From assembly GCA_026003235.1 (NCBI GenBank), contig BPGW01000001.1, positions 88,224 through 152,223 of the forward strand: a stretch of DNA of 64,000 nucleotides, read 5' to 3'. This DNA is from Bacteroidia bacterium. Its GTDB lineage: Bacteria > Bacteroidota > Bacteroidia > SpSt-205. Positions 43,523-52,556 of this stretch are shown in pieces (position 1 is the first letter of the stretch; every line of letters starts with the position of its first letter). The position numbers were made by a program, and so were the translations under genes. The notes under the pieces were generated by a model, which saw only the letters and a list, made by a program, of their open reading frames with translations, was not told the DNA's origin and ran no database searches.

Positions 43523-44569
43523 AACAAAAGCGGGGGCTGGCTGAGGTTCTTCAGGGCTTGGGGCTTGCCAGCGACGCCGCAAGAGCGCCCATACCCCTCG
43601 CAGGCCCCACTTCTTGCGTAGGTAGCGCCAGGTGCTGGGCAAGGAAGCCCAAAAGTAGCGAGACACTTCCACCGCAAAGCTGGGCTCCATGTAGCAGTTG
43701 ATCACGCACCCCGAGCAGAAGGAAAACCTTCCTTCCAGGGCCCGTAGGTGGGCTACCGCTGGGCTATGGTAAAGCTGGTAAAGGTTACCTTGAATAGGGA
43801 AGCGATACCCTGCTTCGTGAGCATGATAGCAGGGCAAGAGCAGGTGGTTATCGGGCGAAATGACGACGGTGGTAGAGGCGGCTCTACAAACGGGTTTTTC
43901 GGGGTGGTTGCCGCCTTGCTCGCGCAGGCGCAGGAAAGCCTCATTAAGGTACACATCGGGTCGTCGGCCCCACTGGCGTAGGGCCCGCATCGCCTCAGGG
44001 GGAAGTCCAGCCGTACCTACCTTGTTGTAGGCAAAAACCGGGTTAAGTATCAGGATAAGCCGGTAGGGTCGTACGAAGCGTTCGTACACGGCTTCAATCT
44101 CCTGCCAGTTATCGGGGGTTACCGTGAAGAGGATATCGGGCTTTTCGCCAAGCTGCTGTGCTACCTTCAGGCTTTCCATCACAAACTCAAAGCAGGGCAC
44201 ACCTCCTCGCAGGGCGTTGTGTTGGGGGGCGTTGGCGGCGTCCAGGGAAAAGTGCAGCATGTCCACCTTCCCTGCCAGTTCTTTTGCGCGTTTGGGGTAT
44301 AAGAGGCCGTTGGTGGTGACGGTGGTGAGGAAGCCCAGCCGCTGGGCCATTTCCAGGAACTGAGGGAGGTGGCGATGCAAAAGGGGTTCTCCGCCTGTAA
44401 AGTCAATGATCCGCACGCCCAGGCGGCGTAGGTCCCGCAGGTTTTGGGCTACGGTCTGGAGCGAAGCGTAAGGAGAGGGCTTTTCCCAGATGTCGCAGAA
44501 GTGGCAGGCTGCGTTGCAGCGGTAGGTAAGGTAGTAGTTGCAGAGGACAGGGCGGTGGACCAAGCGCAT
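43520..44569 (-). CDS. Radical SAM protein with SPASM-like C-terminus
   Basis: 349 residues. The cluster motif CNAACHFC near residues 18-25 follows YYLTYR; then DFTGGEPLLH and TTVTTNGLLYP are typical radical SAM strands. In the C-terminal part CYHAHEAGY and CSGCVINCYMEPSF supply cysteines for a possible auxiliary iron-sulfur cluster. A basic amphipathic tail follows. The specific reaction cannot be read from sequence. It follows the ABM protein by two bases and is presumably cotranscribed. Confidence 0.82.
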   Translation of the reverse strand: MRLVHRPVLCNYYLTYRCNAACHFCDIWEKPSPYASLQTVAQNLRDLRRLGVRIIDFTGGEPLLHRHLPQFLEMAQRLGFLTTVTTNGLLYPKRAKELAGKVDMLHFSLDAANAPQHNALRGGVPCFEFVMESLKVAQQLGEKPDILFTVTPDNWQEIEAVYERFVRPYRLILILNPVFAYNKVGTAGLPPEAMRALRQWGRRPDVYLNEAFLRLREQGGNHPEKPVCRAASTTVVISPDNHLLLPCYHAHEAGYRFPIQGNLYQLYHSPAVAHLRALEGRFSFCSGCVINCYMEPSFAVEVSRYFWASLPSTWRYLRKKWGLRGVWALLRRRWQAPSPEEPQPAPAFV

Positions 44570-44571
44570 AA

Positions 44572-44856
44572 TCAGCTCAAGGGTTGGAGGGTCTGGGCAC
44601 GGGGCTTAGCCCGAAAGTAAGGGCGAATTTCCCCCCAAAAAGTCCGAAACAAGGTGCTGGCCCGGTAGCGCTCCAGCGCTTCAAGGCTTTCCCATTGGCT
44701 GAGGGAGTAAAAGGTAGGGCCTTCGGGCTGGTAGAAGAGCTGAAGGTGGAGGCACCCGGGGAAGTTGCGGGTATGGGGGGCTTGAGCGAGAAGCTTTTCC
44801 CGTAAGAGGGGTACTTTTTCGGCCTGCGCAGGCATTTCCACCCATCGCCATACCAT
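44572..44856 (-). CDS. Antibiotic biosynthesis monooxygenase (ABM)-like small protein
   Basis: 94 residues. The ferredoxin-like ABM fold is suggested by LLREKLLAQAPHTRNFPGCLHLQLF, YSLSQWESLEALERYRAS and FRTFWGEIRPYF. Such proteins act as small oxygenases or simple sensors; function here is unknown. A TACCTTTG element five bases upstream fixes the start. Pairs with the radical SAM gene directly downstream. Confidence 0.72.
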   Translation of the reverse strand: MVWRWVEMPAQAEKVPLLREKLLAQAPHTRNFPGCLHLQLFYQPEGPTFYSLSQWESLEALERYRASTLFRTFWGEIRPYFRAKPRAQTLQPLS

Positions 44857-44861
44857 CCCTG

Positions 44862-44869
44862 CAAAGGTA
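44862..44869 (-). promoter_or_regulatory. Putative -7 element for ABM-radical SAM unit
   Basis: Minus-strand TACCTTTG, exact match, five bases before the ATG. Confidence 0.65.
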
Positions 44870-44910
44870 ACCTGGAAGGGCGCCGGTCCAAGCTGGAAAA
44901 GCCCCTTTCT

Positions 44911-45609
44911 CTAATAGCCCCAGTGCGCTTTTAGGGTGGCTAAGAAGAAGATAGCGGCGGTTTCGGCGCGCAGGCGCAGCCGTCCCAGGCTCACGCCAAG
45001 GCAAAACTTCCGCAAGAAGGCCAGCTCTTCAGGGGTGAAGTCTCCTTCAGGTCCTACCAGTATGAGGGTGCCGACAGGGGGGTAAGGCAGCGCCTCTCGC
45101 AAAGGAAGGGACGCCCCAATTTCGCCCATCAGGCGGTGGGGGAAACGCTCCCAAGGCAGACTTTCCCAGCTTGTGTGCCAGTGGAGGGCAGGCAAGACAC
45201 TGCGCAGGTTTTGCTTGAGGGCGGCCATAGCTACCCTCTGGAGCCTCTCCTGGGGGAGGGTGGTCTTGGTGGCCCGAGCCATGCGTACGAAGTGCAGCTC
45301 GGTAGCTCCCAGCTCTACGGCTTTTTCCACGAGCCACTCCAAGCGGGCTGGCTGTTTGAGGGGCGGAGCCACCACGGCCAGCGGCGCAGGCGGTTCGCCA
45401 GGACGCTCGTGCCGAACCAAGATTTGCACACTCGCCCAGTGCGGCCCCACCTGCTGAAGAAGGCCTTCGGCTAAGTGCCCTTGCCCATCGGTCAGCCAAA
45501 CCCGCTCTCCAGGCCGATAGCGCAGGCTCTTGATCCCATGCCGGAACGCTTCCCCTTCAATGCGCACCTCGCCAGCTGGCGGCAAGGCCTCTACGTACAA
45601 AGCGCTCAT
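44911..45609 (-). CDS. rsmE: 16S rRNA m3U1498 methyltransferase
   Basis: 232 residues from ATG 45609. SPOUT-class enzyme that methylates N3 of U1498 in 16S rRNA. The knotted C-terminal domain shows LILVGPEGDFTPEEL and SLGRLRLRAETAAIFFLATL; EWLVEKAVELGATEL is also characteristic. The frame extends to 45669 but that part overlaps the lat promoter; the ATG at 45609 begins the normal N-terminal PUA-like domain. Divergent from lat with start codons 30 bases apart. Confidence 0.92.
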   Translation of the reverse strand: MSALYVEALPPAGEVRIEGEAFRHGIKSLRYRPGERVWLTDGQGHLAEGLLQQVGPHWASVQILVRHERPGEPPAPLAVVAPPLKQPARLEWLVEKAVELGATELHFVRMARATKTTLPQERLQRVAMAALKQNLRSVLPALHWHTSWESLPWERFPHRLMGEIGASLPLREALPYPPVGTLILVGPEGDFTPEELAFLRKFCLGVSLGRLRLRAETAAIFFLATLKAHWGY

Positions 45610-45615
45610 ACCCCG

Positions 45616-45623
45616 CAAGTTTA
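45616..45623 (-). promoter_or_regulatory. Putative -7 element for rsmE
   Basis: Minus-strand TAAACTTG, one mismatch, six bases before ATG 45609; four bases from the opposing lat element. Confidence 0.45.
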
Positions 45624-45627
45624 TTGT

Positions 45628-45635
45628 TACCTTTG
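45628..45635 (+). promoter_or_regulatory. Putative -7 element for lat-his operon
   Basis: TACCTTTG, exact match, four bases before ATG 45640. It is the only clear promoter before the long his operon. Confidence 0.65.
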
Positions 45636-45639
45636 CCGT

Positions 45640-47010
45640 ATGGCTTATCGCATGGACATTGCCCCGCAAGAGGTGGATAAAATCCTGCAGCGCCGAATCT
45701 TACGGGATGGGCTGGACCTCGTGATGGACCTCAAAAAAAGCCACGGGGTATGGCTTTACGATAGCAAGCACAACCGAGAACTGCTGGACTTTTTTGGGTG
45801 TTACGCCACGATCCCCCTGGGGTACAACCACCCTAAGATGGTGGGCGACGAAGCTTTCCTGGAACACCTCCTTCAGGCTGCCCTTATCAACCCCACCAAC
45901 GCCGACATCTATACGCAGGAGTATGCCCACTTTATGCAGACTTTTGAACGGGTGGCTATTCCTCCGTATCTCAAGTATGCCTTCTTTATCGCAGGGGGGG
46001 CGTTGGCCGTAGAAAACGCCCTCAAAGTCGCCATGGACTGGAAGGTCCAGAAAAACTTCCAGAAAGGCTATCGGCGGGAGGTGGGTACGAAGGTCATTCA
46101 CTTTGAGCAGGCTTTTCATGGTCGGTCGGGCTATACGCTGAGCCTCACCAACACCGACCCTGCTAAGACCCGTTACTTTGCCAAGTTCTCCGACTGGCCC
46201 CGTATCGTCAACCCCAAACTGCATTTCCCCCTCAATGAAGAAAATCTGGCCCGCACGATAGAATTGGAAGAGCTGGCGGTGCGCCAGATCAAGCAAGCTT
46301 TTGTGGAGCACCGCGACGATATATGCGCCATCCTTATTGAGCCTATCCAGTCAGAGGGGGGGGATAACCATTTTCGGCCTGAGTTTATGCGCCGGCTTCG
46401 GGAGCTGGCCGACGAAAACGATGTCCTGCTGATCTACGACGAAGTGCAGACGGGCGTCGGAGCTACGGGGCGCTTCTGGGCGCACGAACACTTCGGGCCG
46501 GACGCGCTTCCGGACATCCTTGCCTTCGGTAAGAAAATGCAGGTGTGCGGCATTTTAGCCGGACCGAAGGTGGATGAAGTGCCTACCAACGTCTTTCGCG
46601 TCCCCTCTCGCATCAACTCTACTTGGGGTGGCACCCTCGTGGACATGGTGCGGGCGGACAAAATCCTGGAAATCATAGAGCAAGACCACATCGTGGCCCA
46701 TGCCGCCGAAGTAGGCGCTTACTTGCAAAAACGCCTTGAAGAGCTTGCAGGCCTCTATCCTGAGCTAATCCATAATGTCCGCGGGCGTGGTCTTCTGGTG
46801 GCCTTTGACTTGCCCACTTCCGAGCTGCGGGACCGCCTCGTCAGAGATGCTCTCGATCAAGAAAACCTCCTTCTGCTGCGGGCAGGCGCGCACTCTATTC
46901 GCTCGCGGTCGGCCCTCACCATCACCAAGGAAGAAATAGACGAAGGAATAGAGCGGCTCAGCCGCGTCCTAAGCCGGTATCGCGTAAGCCCGACGCTGTC
47001 CGTGTCGTGA
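45640..47010 (+). CDS. lat: L-lysine 6-aminotransferase
   Basis: 456 residues from ATG 45640. Class III PLP aminotransferase that moves the epsilon-amino group of lysine to 2-oxoglutarate. LDFFGCYATIPLGYNHP, IEPIQSEGGDNHFRPEF, IYDEVQTGVGATG, K298 in ILAFGKKMQVCG (PLP lysine) and NSTWGGTLVDMVR match the lysine-epsilon family rather than ornithine aminotransferases. Its stop overlaps the hisG GTG, so it is the first gene of the his operon, an unusual partner. The frame upstream of 45640 is a shadow of rsmE. Confidence 0.9.
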   Translation: MAYRMDIAPQEVDKILQRRILRDGLDLVMDLKKSHGVWLYDSKHNRELLDFFGCYATIPLGYNHPKMVGDEAFLEHLLQAALINPTNADIYTQEYAHFMQTFERVAIPPYLKYAFFIAGGALAVENALKVAMDWKVQKNFQKGYRREVGTKVIHFEQAFHGRSGYTLSLTNTDPAKTRYFAKFSDWPRIVNPKLHFPLNEENLARTIELEELAVRQIKQAFVEHRDDICAILIEPIQSEGGDNHFRPEFMRRLRELADENDVLLIYDEVQTGVGATGRFWAHEHFGPDALPDILAFGKKMQVCGILAGPKVDEVPTNVFRVPSRINSTWGGTLVDMVRADKILEIIEQDHIVAHAAEVGAYLQKRLEELAGLYPELIHNVRGRGLLVAFDLPTSELRDRLVRDALDQENLLLLRAGAHSIRSRSALTITKEEIDEGIERLSRVLSRYRVSPTLSVS

Positions 47011-47855
47011 GCCTTCTGCGCATAGCCCTGCAGAAAAAGGGGCGCCTGGCCGAAGAGTCCCTTCGGCTGCTCGGCGAAGCAGGTATCGCCATTCCCCAAG
47101 GGGGAGAGCGTCTCCGCTTGCCTGCGCAAAACTACCCGCTGGAGGTTTTTCTGCTTCGCGACGATGACATTCCGGCGTATGTGGCAGATGGGGTGGCGGA
47201 TGTGGGGATCGTGGGCCAAAATGTGGTGGCCGAGGCAGACCTTCCCCTTCAGATTGTGCGCGAGCTGGGGTTTGGGCGGTGTCGGCTTTCGCTGGCGGTG
47301 CCTAAAGAAAGCCCCATTCAGCGGCTGGAAGACATAGCGGGGCGCCGCATTGCCACGGGCTATCCCACTTTGACTCGGCGGCTCCTGGCAGAAAGAGGGC
47401 TTTCGGCCACCATCTTGCCCTTGCACGGTTCTACCGAGATAGCGCCCAGCCTGGGCCTGTGCGAGGGCATCGTGGATATCGTAGCGACGGGCAGTACCCT
47501 CCTGCTGCACGGCCTGCGAGAAGTGCAAGCCCTCTTTCACAGCCAGGCCGTCCTGGTAAGCCGGCCCCACCCCACCAACCCCCTCCTGGAAGATTTTCTC
47601 TTTCGTCTGGACGCCGTACTGGCAGCCCGCCAGCAGAAGTACCTCCTCTTCAACCTCCCCAAAGAAGCTCTGCCTGCTGTGGTGGAGCTTTTGCCCGGCC
47701 TAAAAAGCCCTACCGTACTGCCCCTCGTTGAAGAAGGTTGGATCTCCGTCCACACGGTGGTTGAAGAAAAACGCTTCTGGGAAGTGACCCAGCGGCTTCA
47801 GGCCCTGGGTGCCCAGGGCATTCTCGTCATAGACATTGAAAAGCTCATCCGATGA
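47007..47855 (+). CDS. hisG: ATP phosphoribosyltransferase, long form
   Basis: 282 residues. First step of histidine synthesis. N-terminal LRIALQKKGRLAEESLRLL, YVADGVADVGIVGQNVV and the phosphate-binding IVDIVATGSTLLLHGL are present. The C-terminal 75 residues form the regulatory ACT-like domain of the long form (GWISVHTVVEEKRFWEV), so HisZ is not needed. GTG start overlaps the lat stop; its own stop overlaps hisD by four bases. Confidence 0.96.
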   Translation: MSLLRIALQKKGRLAEESLRLLGEAGIAIPQGGERLRLPAQNYPLEVFLLRDDDIPAYVADGVADVGIVGQNVVAEADLPLQIVRELGFGRCRLSLAVPKESPIQRLEDIAGRRIATGYPTLTRRLLAERGLSATILPLHGSTEIAPSLGLCEGIVDIVATGSTLLLHGLREVQALFHSQAVLVSRPHPTNPLLEDFLFRLDAVLAARQQKYLLFNLPKEALPAVVELLPGLKSPTVLPLVEEGWISVHTVVEEKRFWEVTQRLQALGAQGILVIDIEKLIR

Positions 47856-49117
47856 ACTGGACCTTGTACGAGTGGAGCCCCGACTTTTCTTATGCCCAGT
47901 TGCGATCCCGGCAACCGCCCCTCCCTGATGTGCAGGCTGTATTCAAGCGGGTAGAAGACGAAGGAGACGCCGCTCTGTACGCGCTTACCCGCCAGTGGGA
48001 TGGGGTGGAACTACCTTCGCTTCGGGTTCCACCGGAGGCGATCGCCCGCGCTTCGGTAGAACCCGCGCTGGCCAAGGCTATCCAACAGGCTTACGAAAAC
48101 CTCTACGCTTTTCACTTGGCTCAGCGTCCCAGCGAAGTCGTCTATGAGACGCAGCCAGGTGTGGTGTGCGGCCTTCGGTATGTGCCCTACGAACGAGTAG
48201 GGCTTTATGTGCCGGGAGGGACGGCTCCGCTCTTTTCTACGGTGCTGATGCTGGGGGTGCCTGCGCAGATTGCCCGGGTGCCCTCGGTAGCACTGGCTAC
48301 GCCTCCTGGGCCTCATGCCGAAGTGCACCCAGCTATCCTGTACGCAGCCCGCCTGTGCGGCATCCAAGAAGTGTACCGAATAGGGGGGGCTCAAGCGATA
48401 GCGGCCATGGGCCTGGGGACCCCCACCATAGCCCAGGTAAGGAAGGTCTTCGGTCCAGGTAATCGGTATGTGCAGGCAGCTAAACTGGAGCTAGCGCGTC
48501 GGGGTATCGCTATAGACATGCCCGCAGGCCCTTCTGAGGTGGTGGTTATAGCGGATTCTACGGCGCCGCCTCACTGGGTGGCCGCCGATCTTTTGGCCCA
48601 AGCTGAACACGGCCCCGATAGCCTCGTGGGGCTTATTACCTCGGACAAGGACCTTATTTTCCAAGTGCAGGAGGAAATCGTCCATCTGCTGGCCCAGCAT
48701 CCTCGTCGCTCGCTTATTGAGTCTACGCTGAGCCATAGCTGGGCTCTCTGGGTGCCGGATAAGAAGACGGCCCTCCAAGCGGCCAACGCCATCGCCCCTG
48801 AGCACCTTATCCTGGCCTGCGAAGACCCTTCCCCATGGCTGGAAGGCGTCCAAACAGCCGGTTCGGTTTTTCTGGGGGTCTGGACGCCTGAGAGCGCAGG
48901 TGATTACGCTTCGGGCACCAACCATGTGCTGCCCACGGGCGGTATGGCCCGCAGCTACGGTAGCCTCACCGTGATGAGCTTCCTCCGTACTATGACCTAC
49001 CAGCAGCTTTCTCAGGAGGGGGTTCGGTCGCTGGCGCCCACTGTGATAACGCTGGCCCACGCCGAAGGTCTCCCCGCCCACGCTTACGCCATGGAGCTGC
49101 GCTATGCCGCGCTTTAG
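47852..49117 (+). CDS. hisD: Histidinol dehydrogenase
   Basis: 421 residues. Zinc enzyme for the last two oxidations to histidine. VGLYVPGGTAPLFSTVLM, YRIGGAQAIAAMGLGT, DMPAGPSEVVVIAD, the LLAQAEHGPDS metal-site segment and NHVLPTGGMARSYGSLTV are canonical. Its last 14 bases overlap hisC. Confidence 0.97.
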   Translation: MNWTLYEWSPDFSYAQLRSRQPPLPDVQAVFKRVEDEGDAALYALTRQWDGVELPSLRVPPEAIARASVEPALAKAIQQAYENLYAFHLAQRPSEVVYETQPGVVCGLRYVPYERVGLYVPGGTAPLFSTVLMLGVPAQIARVPSVALATPPGPHAEVHPAILYAARLCGIQEVYRIGGAQAIAAMGLGTPTIAQVRKVFGPGNRYVQAAKLELARRGIAIDMPAGPSEVVVIADSTAPPHWVAADLLAQAEHGPDSLVGLITSDKDLIFQVQEEIVHLLAQHPRRSLIESTLSHSWALWVPDKKTALQAANAIAPEHLILACEDPSPWLEGVQTAGSVFLGVWTPESAGDYASGTNHVLPTGGMARSYGSLTVMSFLRTMTYQQLSQEGVRSLAPTVITLAHAEGLPAHAYAMELRYAAL

Positions 49118-50138
49118 ACCTCACCTACAGGCCATTCCCCCGTATTCCAGCGCTCGGGAGGAGTTTTCTGGCTCCGCTCGTCTCTTCCTGGACGCCAACG
49201 AAAACCCCTACGCCGAAACCTGGGAACCTGAGGCTTATCGGTATCCCGATCCTTATCATACGGCTCTACGGGAAGCGATTGCGGCGCACTGGGGCGTTTC
49301 CCCTCAAGAAGTAGCTTGCGGTGCCGGCAGCGACGAACTGATAGATTGGCTTCTGCGAGCCGTAGCCGAACCAGGCCAAGATGCCCTTCTCACGGTCACC
49401 CCTTCGTACGGGGTTTATGCGACCTACGCCCGCATCCATGGCTTGGGGGTTCGGGAGGTGAGGTTGGAGCCGGACTTCTCGCTGCCGGTGGACTCGCTTC
49501 TTGCGGCGGCAGGGGCTAATACGCCCTTGGCTATCCTCTGCCGCCCTAATAACCCCACCGGTACCCTCTGGCCAGCAGAAACCATAGAGGCCTTTGTGCA
49601 AAAGTTTGATGGGTGGGTAGTGCTGGATGAAGCTTACATAGAGTTCTCTTCTGAACCGCGAGGATGGCTTGAGAAGCGCACCTCCCAGTGTATTCTCTTG
49701 CGCACTTTTTCCAAGGCCTGGGGCATGGCTGGCTGGCGGGTGGGGTACATGATTGCGGACCCGGAGGTGGTCTCGCTCTACTACCGCACCAAGCTGCCGT
49801 ATAACCTGAGTCAGCCGGCCCAGGCGCGTGCCCTTTCAGTGCTGAAGCGGTGGCCCCTCGTTCAAGAGAGCATCCAGCGCTTGCAAGCGGAGCGTACTCG
49901 CCTCGCCCAAGCCCTGGCCGCTTTGCCGGGGGTGCGCGTCTACCCCTCCGAAGCCAATTTCCTCCTGATCCGGGTGCCGGATGCCCTCGCGGTGTATAAA
50001 CGACTCTTGGAGCAAGGCATAGTCGTGCGCTACCGAGGCACCCTCCCACTGTGCGAGGATACCCTTCGCCTTACCGTAGGCCGCCCTGAAGAAAACGACA
50101 CCCTCCTTGAAGCGTTATGCCGTATTATCTCTTCGTAG
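49104..50138 (+). CDS. hisC: Histidinol-phosphate aminotransferase
   Basis: 344 residues. Class I/II PLP enzyme. DANENPY, GAGSDELIDWLLRA, CRPNNPTG, VLDEAYIEF, K204 in RTFSKAWGMAGWRVGY (PLP lysine) and VRYRGTLPLCEDTLRLTVG are visible. Overlaps hisD upstream and hisB by 22 bases downstream. Confidence 0.95.
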   Translation: MPRFRPHLQAIPPYSSAREEFSGSARLFLDANENPYAETWEPEAYRYPDPYHTALREAIAAHWGVSPQEVACGAGSDELIDWLLRAVAEPGQDALLTVTPSYGVYATYARIHGLGVREVRLEPDFSLPVDSLLAAAGANTPLAILCRPNNPTGTLWPAETIEAFVQKFDGWVVLDEAYIEFSSEPRGWLEKRTSQCILLRTFSKAWGMAGWRVGYMIADPEVVSLYYRTKLPYNLSQPAQARALSVLKRWPLVQESIQRLQAERTRLAQALAALPGVRVYPSEANFLLIRVPDALAVYKRLLEQGIVVRYRGTLPLCEDTLRLTVGRPEENDTLLEALCRIISS

Positions 50139-51256
50139 ATCGGGATGGCACGCTCCTTGAAGAGCCTCCCGATACGCAGCAAATAGACAGCTATGAGCGG
50201 TTTCGGTTGCTTGCTGGGGTGCTTTCCACCCTTCGCTGGGCCGTGCAGATGGGCTATCGCCTGGTGATGATCACCAACCAGGACGGCTTGGGGACCCCGG
50301 CTTTCCCAGAAGAGCGATTCTGGGGCCCGCAAAGGCTCCTGCTGGATATTTGCGAATCCGAGGGCATTCGCTGGACAGGTATTCACATCGATCGCAGCCG
50401 CAGCGACCAGCCCTCCCCCTATCGCAAGCCCTCTCCTCTCCTGCTTTTGCCTTATCTTGAAGGGTCCATAGATCGCCAGCGCAGTTTCGTAATCGGAGAC
50501 CGGTATACGGATATGCGCCTGGCGGAGCGGATCGGGGTGCGAGGCCTCTGGCTTGAGAATCCCCTGCATCCCCTGCCCCAGGGCTGGCCCGCTTCTACCG
50601 ACACCTATCAGCGCGTGGCAAACTGGGCCGAAATCCAGCGTCTATTGCAAGAGCGGTTTTTCTTTACAGAACTCCACCGAACCACCACCGAAACCCAAGT
50701 GCACCTTCAGCTGGCTGTCTACGGTCAGGGCGAAGCCCAAGTCTGCACCGGCATAGGCTTTCTGGACCACATGTTTACCCTTTTGGCGCACCATGCGGGT
50801 TGGACGCTGACGCTCCAAGCCCAAGGCGACCTTGAAGTGGACCTTCACCACACGCTGGAGGATGTGGGAATAGCTTTGGGGCAGGCTCTGGCGCGCCTAC
50901 TGGAAGATAAGCGGGGCCTGGCTCGGTATGGACAGTCAGGCGTGCCGCCCATTTGCCGTGCCCTCCCCATGGACGAAGCCTTAGCTCTCGTAGCCGTGGA
51001 CCTGAGCGGACGGGGAGGCCTGCGGTGGGAAGTGGCCCTCTCTGAAGCGGTAGGAGGGGCTTCCCCCACCTTATGGCGGCACTTCTTTGAGACGCTGGCC
51101 CGAGAAGGACGCTTTACCCTCCACCTGTGGGCGCAGGGCCTGGACAGCCACCACCTTCTGGAAGCGGTATTCAAAGGCCTCGGGAGAGCCCTCCGGCAGG
51201 CCTTCCAGCGGGACTATAGCCAGCCGAAAATACCCTCCACCAAAGGCAGCTTATGA
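50117..51256 (+). CDS. hisB: Bifunctional histidinol-phosphatase / imidazoleglycerol-phosphate dehydratase
   Basis: 379 residues. N-terminal HAD phosphatase with FVDRDGTLLEEP (catalytic aspartates 8 and 10), MITNQDGLG and VIGDRYTDMRLAE. The zinc-loop cysteines of the E. coli enzyme are absent: the region before RKPSP reads DRSRSDQPSPY, as in other Bacteroidota. The C-terminal dehydratase (from about 185) has GIGFLDHMFTLLAHHAGW, DLHHTLEDVGIALGQAL and SHHLLEAVFKGLGRAL, whose histidines bind manganese. Fused arrangement matches the operon order G-D-C-B. Confidence 0.95.
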   Translation: MPYYLFVDRDGTLLEEPPDTQQIDSYERFRLLAGVLSTLRWAVQMGYRLVMITNQDGLGTPAFPEERFWGPQRLLLDICESEGIRWTGIHIDRSRSDQPSPYRKPSPLLLLPYLEGSIDRQRSFVIGDRYTDMRLAERIGVRGLWLENPLHPLPQGWPASTDTYQRVANWAEIQRLLQERFFFTELHRTTTETQVHLQLAVYGQGEAQVCTGIGFLDHMFTLLAHHAGWTLTLQAQGDLEVDLHHTLEDVGIALGQALARLLEDKRGLARYGQSGVPPICRALPMDEALALVAVDLSGRGGLRWEVALSEAVGGASPTLWRHFFETLAREGRFTLHLWAQGLDSHHLLEAVFKGLGRALRQAFQRDYSQPKIPSTKGSL

Positions 51257-51855
51257 AGATAGGCCTCATCGCTTATCGGGGAGGTAATGTCCGTTCTATT
51301 CGCAGCGCCCTTGAGGCGCTCGGTGCCGAAGTGGTGTATTCGGCGGATCCCTTTGCGCTGAGCGTTTGCAGCGGCTTGGTTTTCCCGGGGGTCGGGGCGG
51401 CCCTCCCCGCCGTGGAGGACCTTCAAGCTCGAGGGCTATGGGACTGGCTTCCCCGCTGGGAAAAGCCTTTCCTGGGCATCTGCTTAGGAATGCAGCTTAT
51501 GGGTCGCTACCTTGAAGAAGGAAATGTGCCTGGGTTGGGTATCTTTCCCTTTGAGGTGATCGCTTTCCAACAGGCCCCACGGACTCTCCACATTGGCTGG
51601 AATCTCGTTTCGCCTTCTCAGCCTGACCCCTTATGGGAAGGGCTCAAACCGCCTTTCTACGCCTACTTCGTGCATGGATACCGGGCCTCTGTGGGCCCCT
51701 ACTCCTTGGCTGAAACCACCTACGGCGAGACTTTCTCTGCGGCCGTGCGAAAAGCCCTTTTCTGGGGGGTGCAGTTCCACCCGGAAAAAAGCGGCCGCGT
51801 GGGCCTGATGATCCTGGCTAACTTCCTTCGCTTGTGCGCCTCATACCAGGCATAG
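51253..51855 (+). CDS. hisH: Imidazole glycerol phosphate synthase, glutaminase subunit
   Basis: 200 residues. Class I amidotransferase supplying ammonia to HisF. The nucleophile is in FLGICLGMQLMG; VFPGVGAALPA and the catalytic histidine-glutamate GVQFHPEKSG are present. ATGA overlap with hisB; the 3' end overlaps hisA by 22 bases. Confidence 0.95.
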   Translation: MKIGLIAYRGGNVRSIRSALEALGAEVVYSADPFALSVCSGLVFPGVGAALPAVEDLQARGLWDWLPRWEKPFLGICLGMQLMGRYLEEGNVPGLGIFPFEVIAFQQAPRTLHIGWNLVSPSQPDPLWEGLKPPFYAYFVHGYRASVGPYSLAETTYGETFSAAVRKALFWGVQFHPEKSGRVGLMILANFLRLCASYQA

Positions 51856-52556
51856 ACCTGTGGGCTGGCCAGGTCGTGCGGCTGTGGCAGGGGGACTTTG
51901 TGCAGCGCCAGGTGGTGGGCGAGTCCCCGACCGAAACAGGCCAACGGTTTCTCCAATGGGGGCTTCGTCGGTGGCATGTGGTGGACCTTGAAGGGGCCCG
52001 ACAAGGTGCTCTCCAGCAGAAAGAGGTACTCCTCCGGCTGCGTCAAACCTTTCCTCAGGTGCAGATGAGCCTGGGGGGAGGTCTGCGTTCGCAGGCTGAG
52101 GTGGCTTGGGCCCTGGAAGCAGGGTTTGACTGGGTGGTGATCGGCAGCGCCGCCGTCCTGGACCCTCCCAAAGTCCAGCGTTGGATGGACCGATGGGGAC
52201 CTCATCGTTTCATCTTGGCCAGCGATATCCGCGAAGGGCAGGTGGCCGTGCATGGCTGGCAGCAGCGCACGCCCCTTTCAGTAGAAGCCTTCCTGACCGC
52301 TTGGCGGCCCATGGCCCCCGCAGCTTTCCTATGCACCCAGGTGGAGCGGGATGGAACCCTCGCAGGCCCCGATGTGGAGCTGTATCGTTTTTTACAGCAG
52401 GTGGCTGGGTCCGTGCCTGTGATAGCTTCGGGAGGCATTCGGGGGCCAGAAGACCTCCAAGCCCTCGCGCAGGTCGGCCTGCCTGCCGCCATCGTGGGCA
52501 AAGCCCTTTATACCGACCCCCACGCTTCCCAATGGGCCTCTCAATATGCTGGCTAA
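51834..52556 (+). CDS. hisA: ProFAR isomerase
   Basis: 240 residues from GTG 51834. TIM-barrel isomerase. RLIPGIDLWAGQVVRLWQGDF, SLGGGLRSQAEVAWAL and VIASGGIRGPEDLQAL are the expected phosphate-binding and catalytic segments. The usual Asp at position 8 is seen in PGIDL. Overlaps hisH and hisF. Confidence 0.94.
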   Translation: MRLIPGIDLWAGQVVRLWQGDFVQRQVVGESPTETGQRFLQWGLRRWHVVDLEGARQGALQQKEVLLRLRQTFPQVQMSLGGGLRSQAEVAWALEAGFDWVVIGSAAVLDPPKVQRWMDRWGPHRFILASDIREGQVAVHGWQQRTPLSVEAFLTAWRPMAPAAFLCTQVERDGTLAGPDVELYRFLQQVAGSVPVIASGGIRGPEDLQALAQVGLPAAIVGKALYTDPHASQWASQYAG

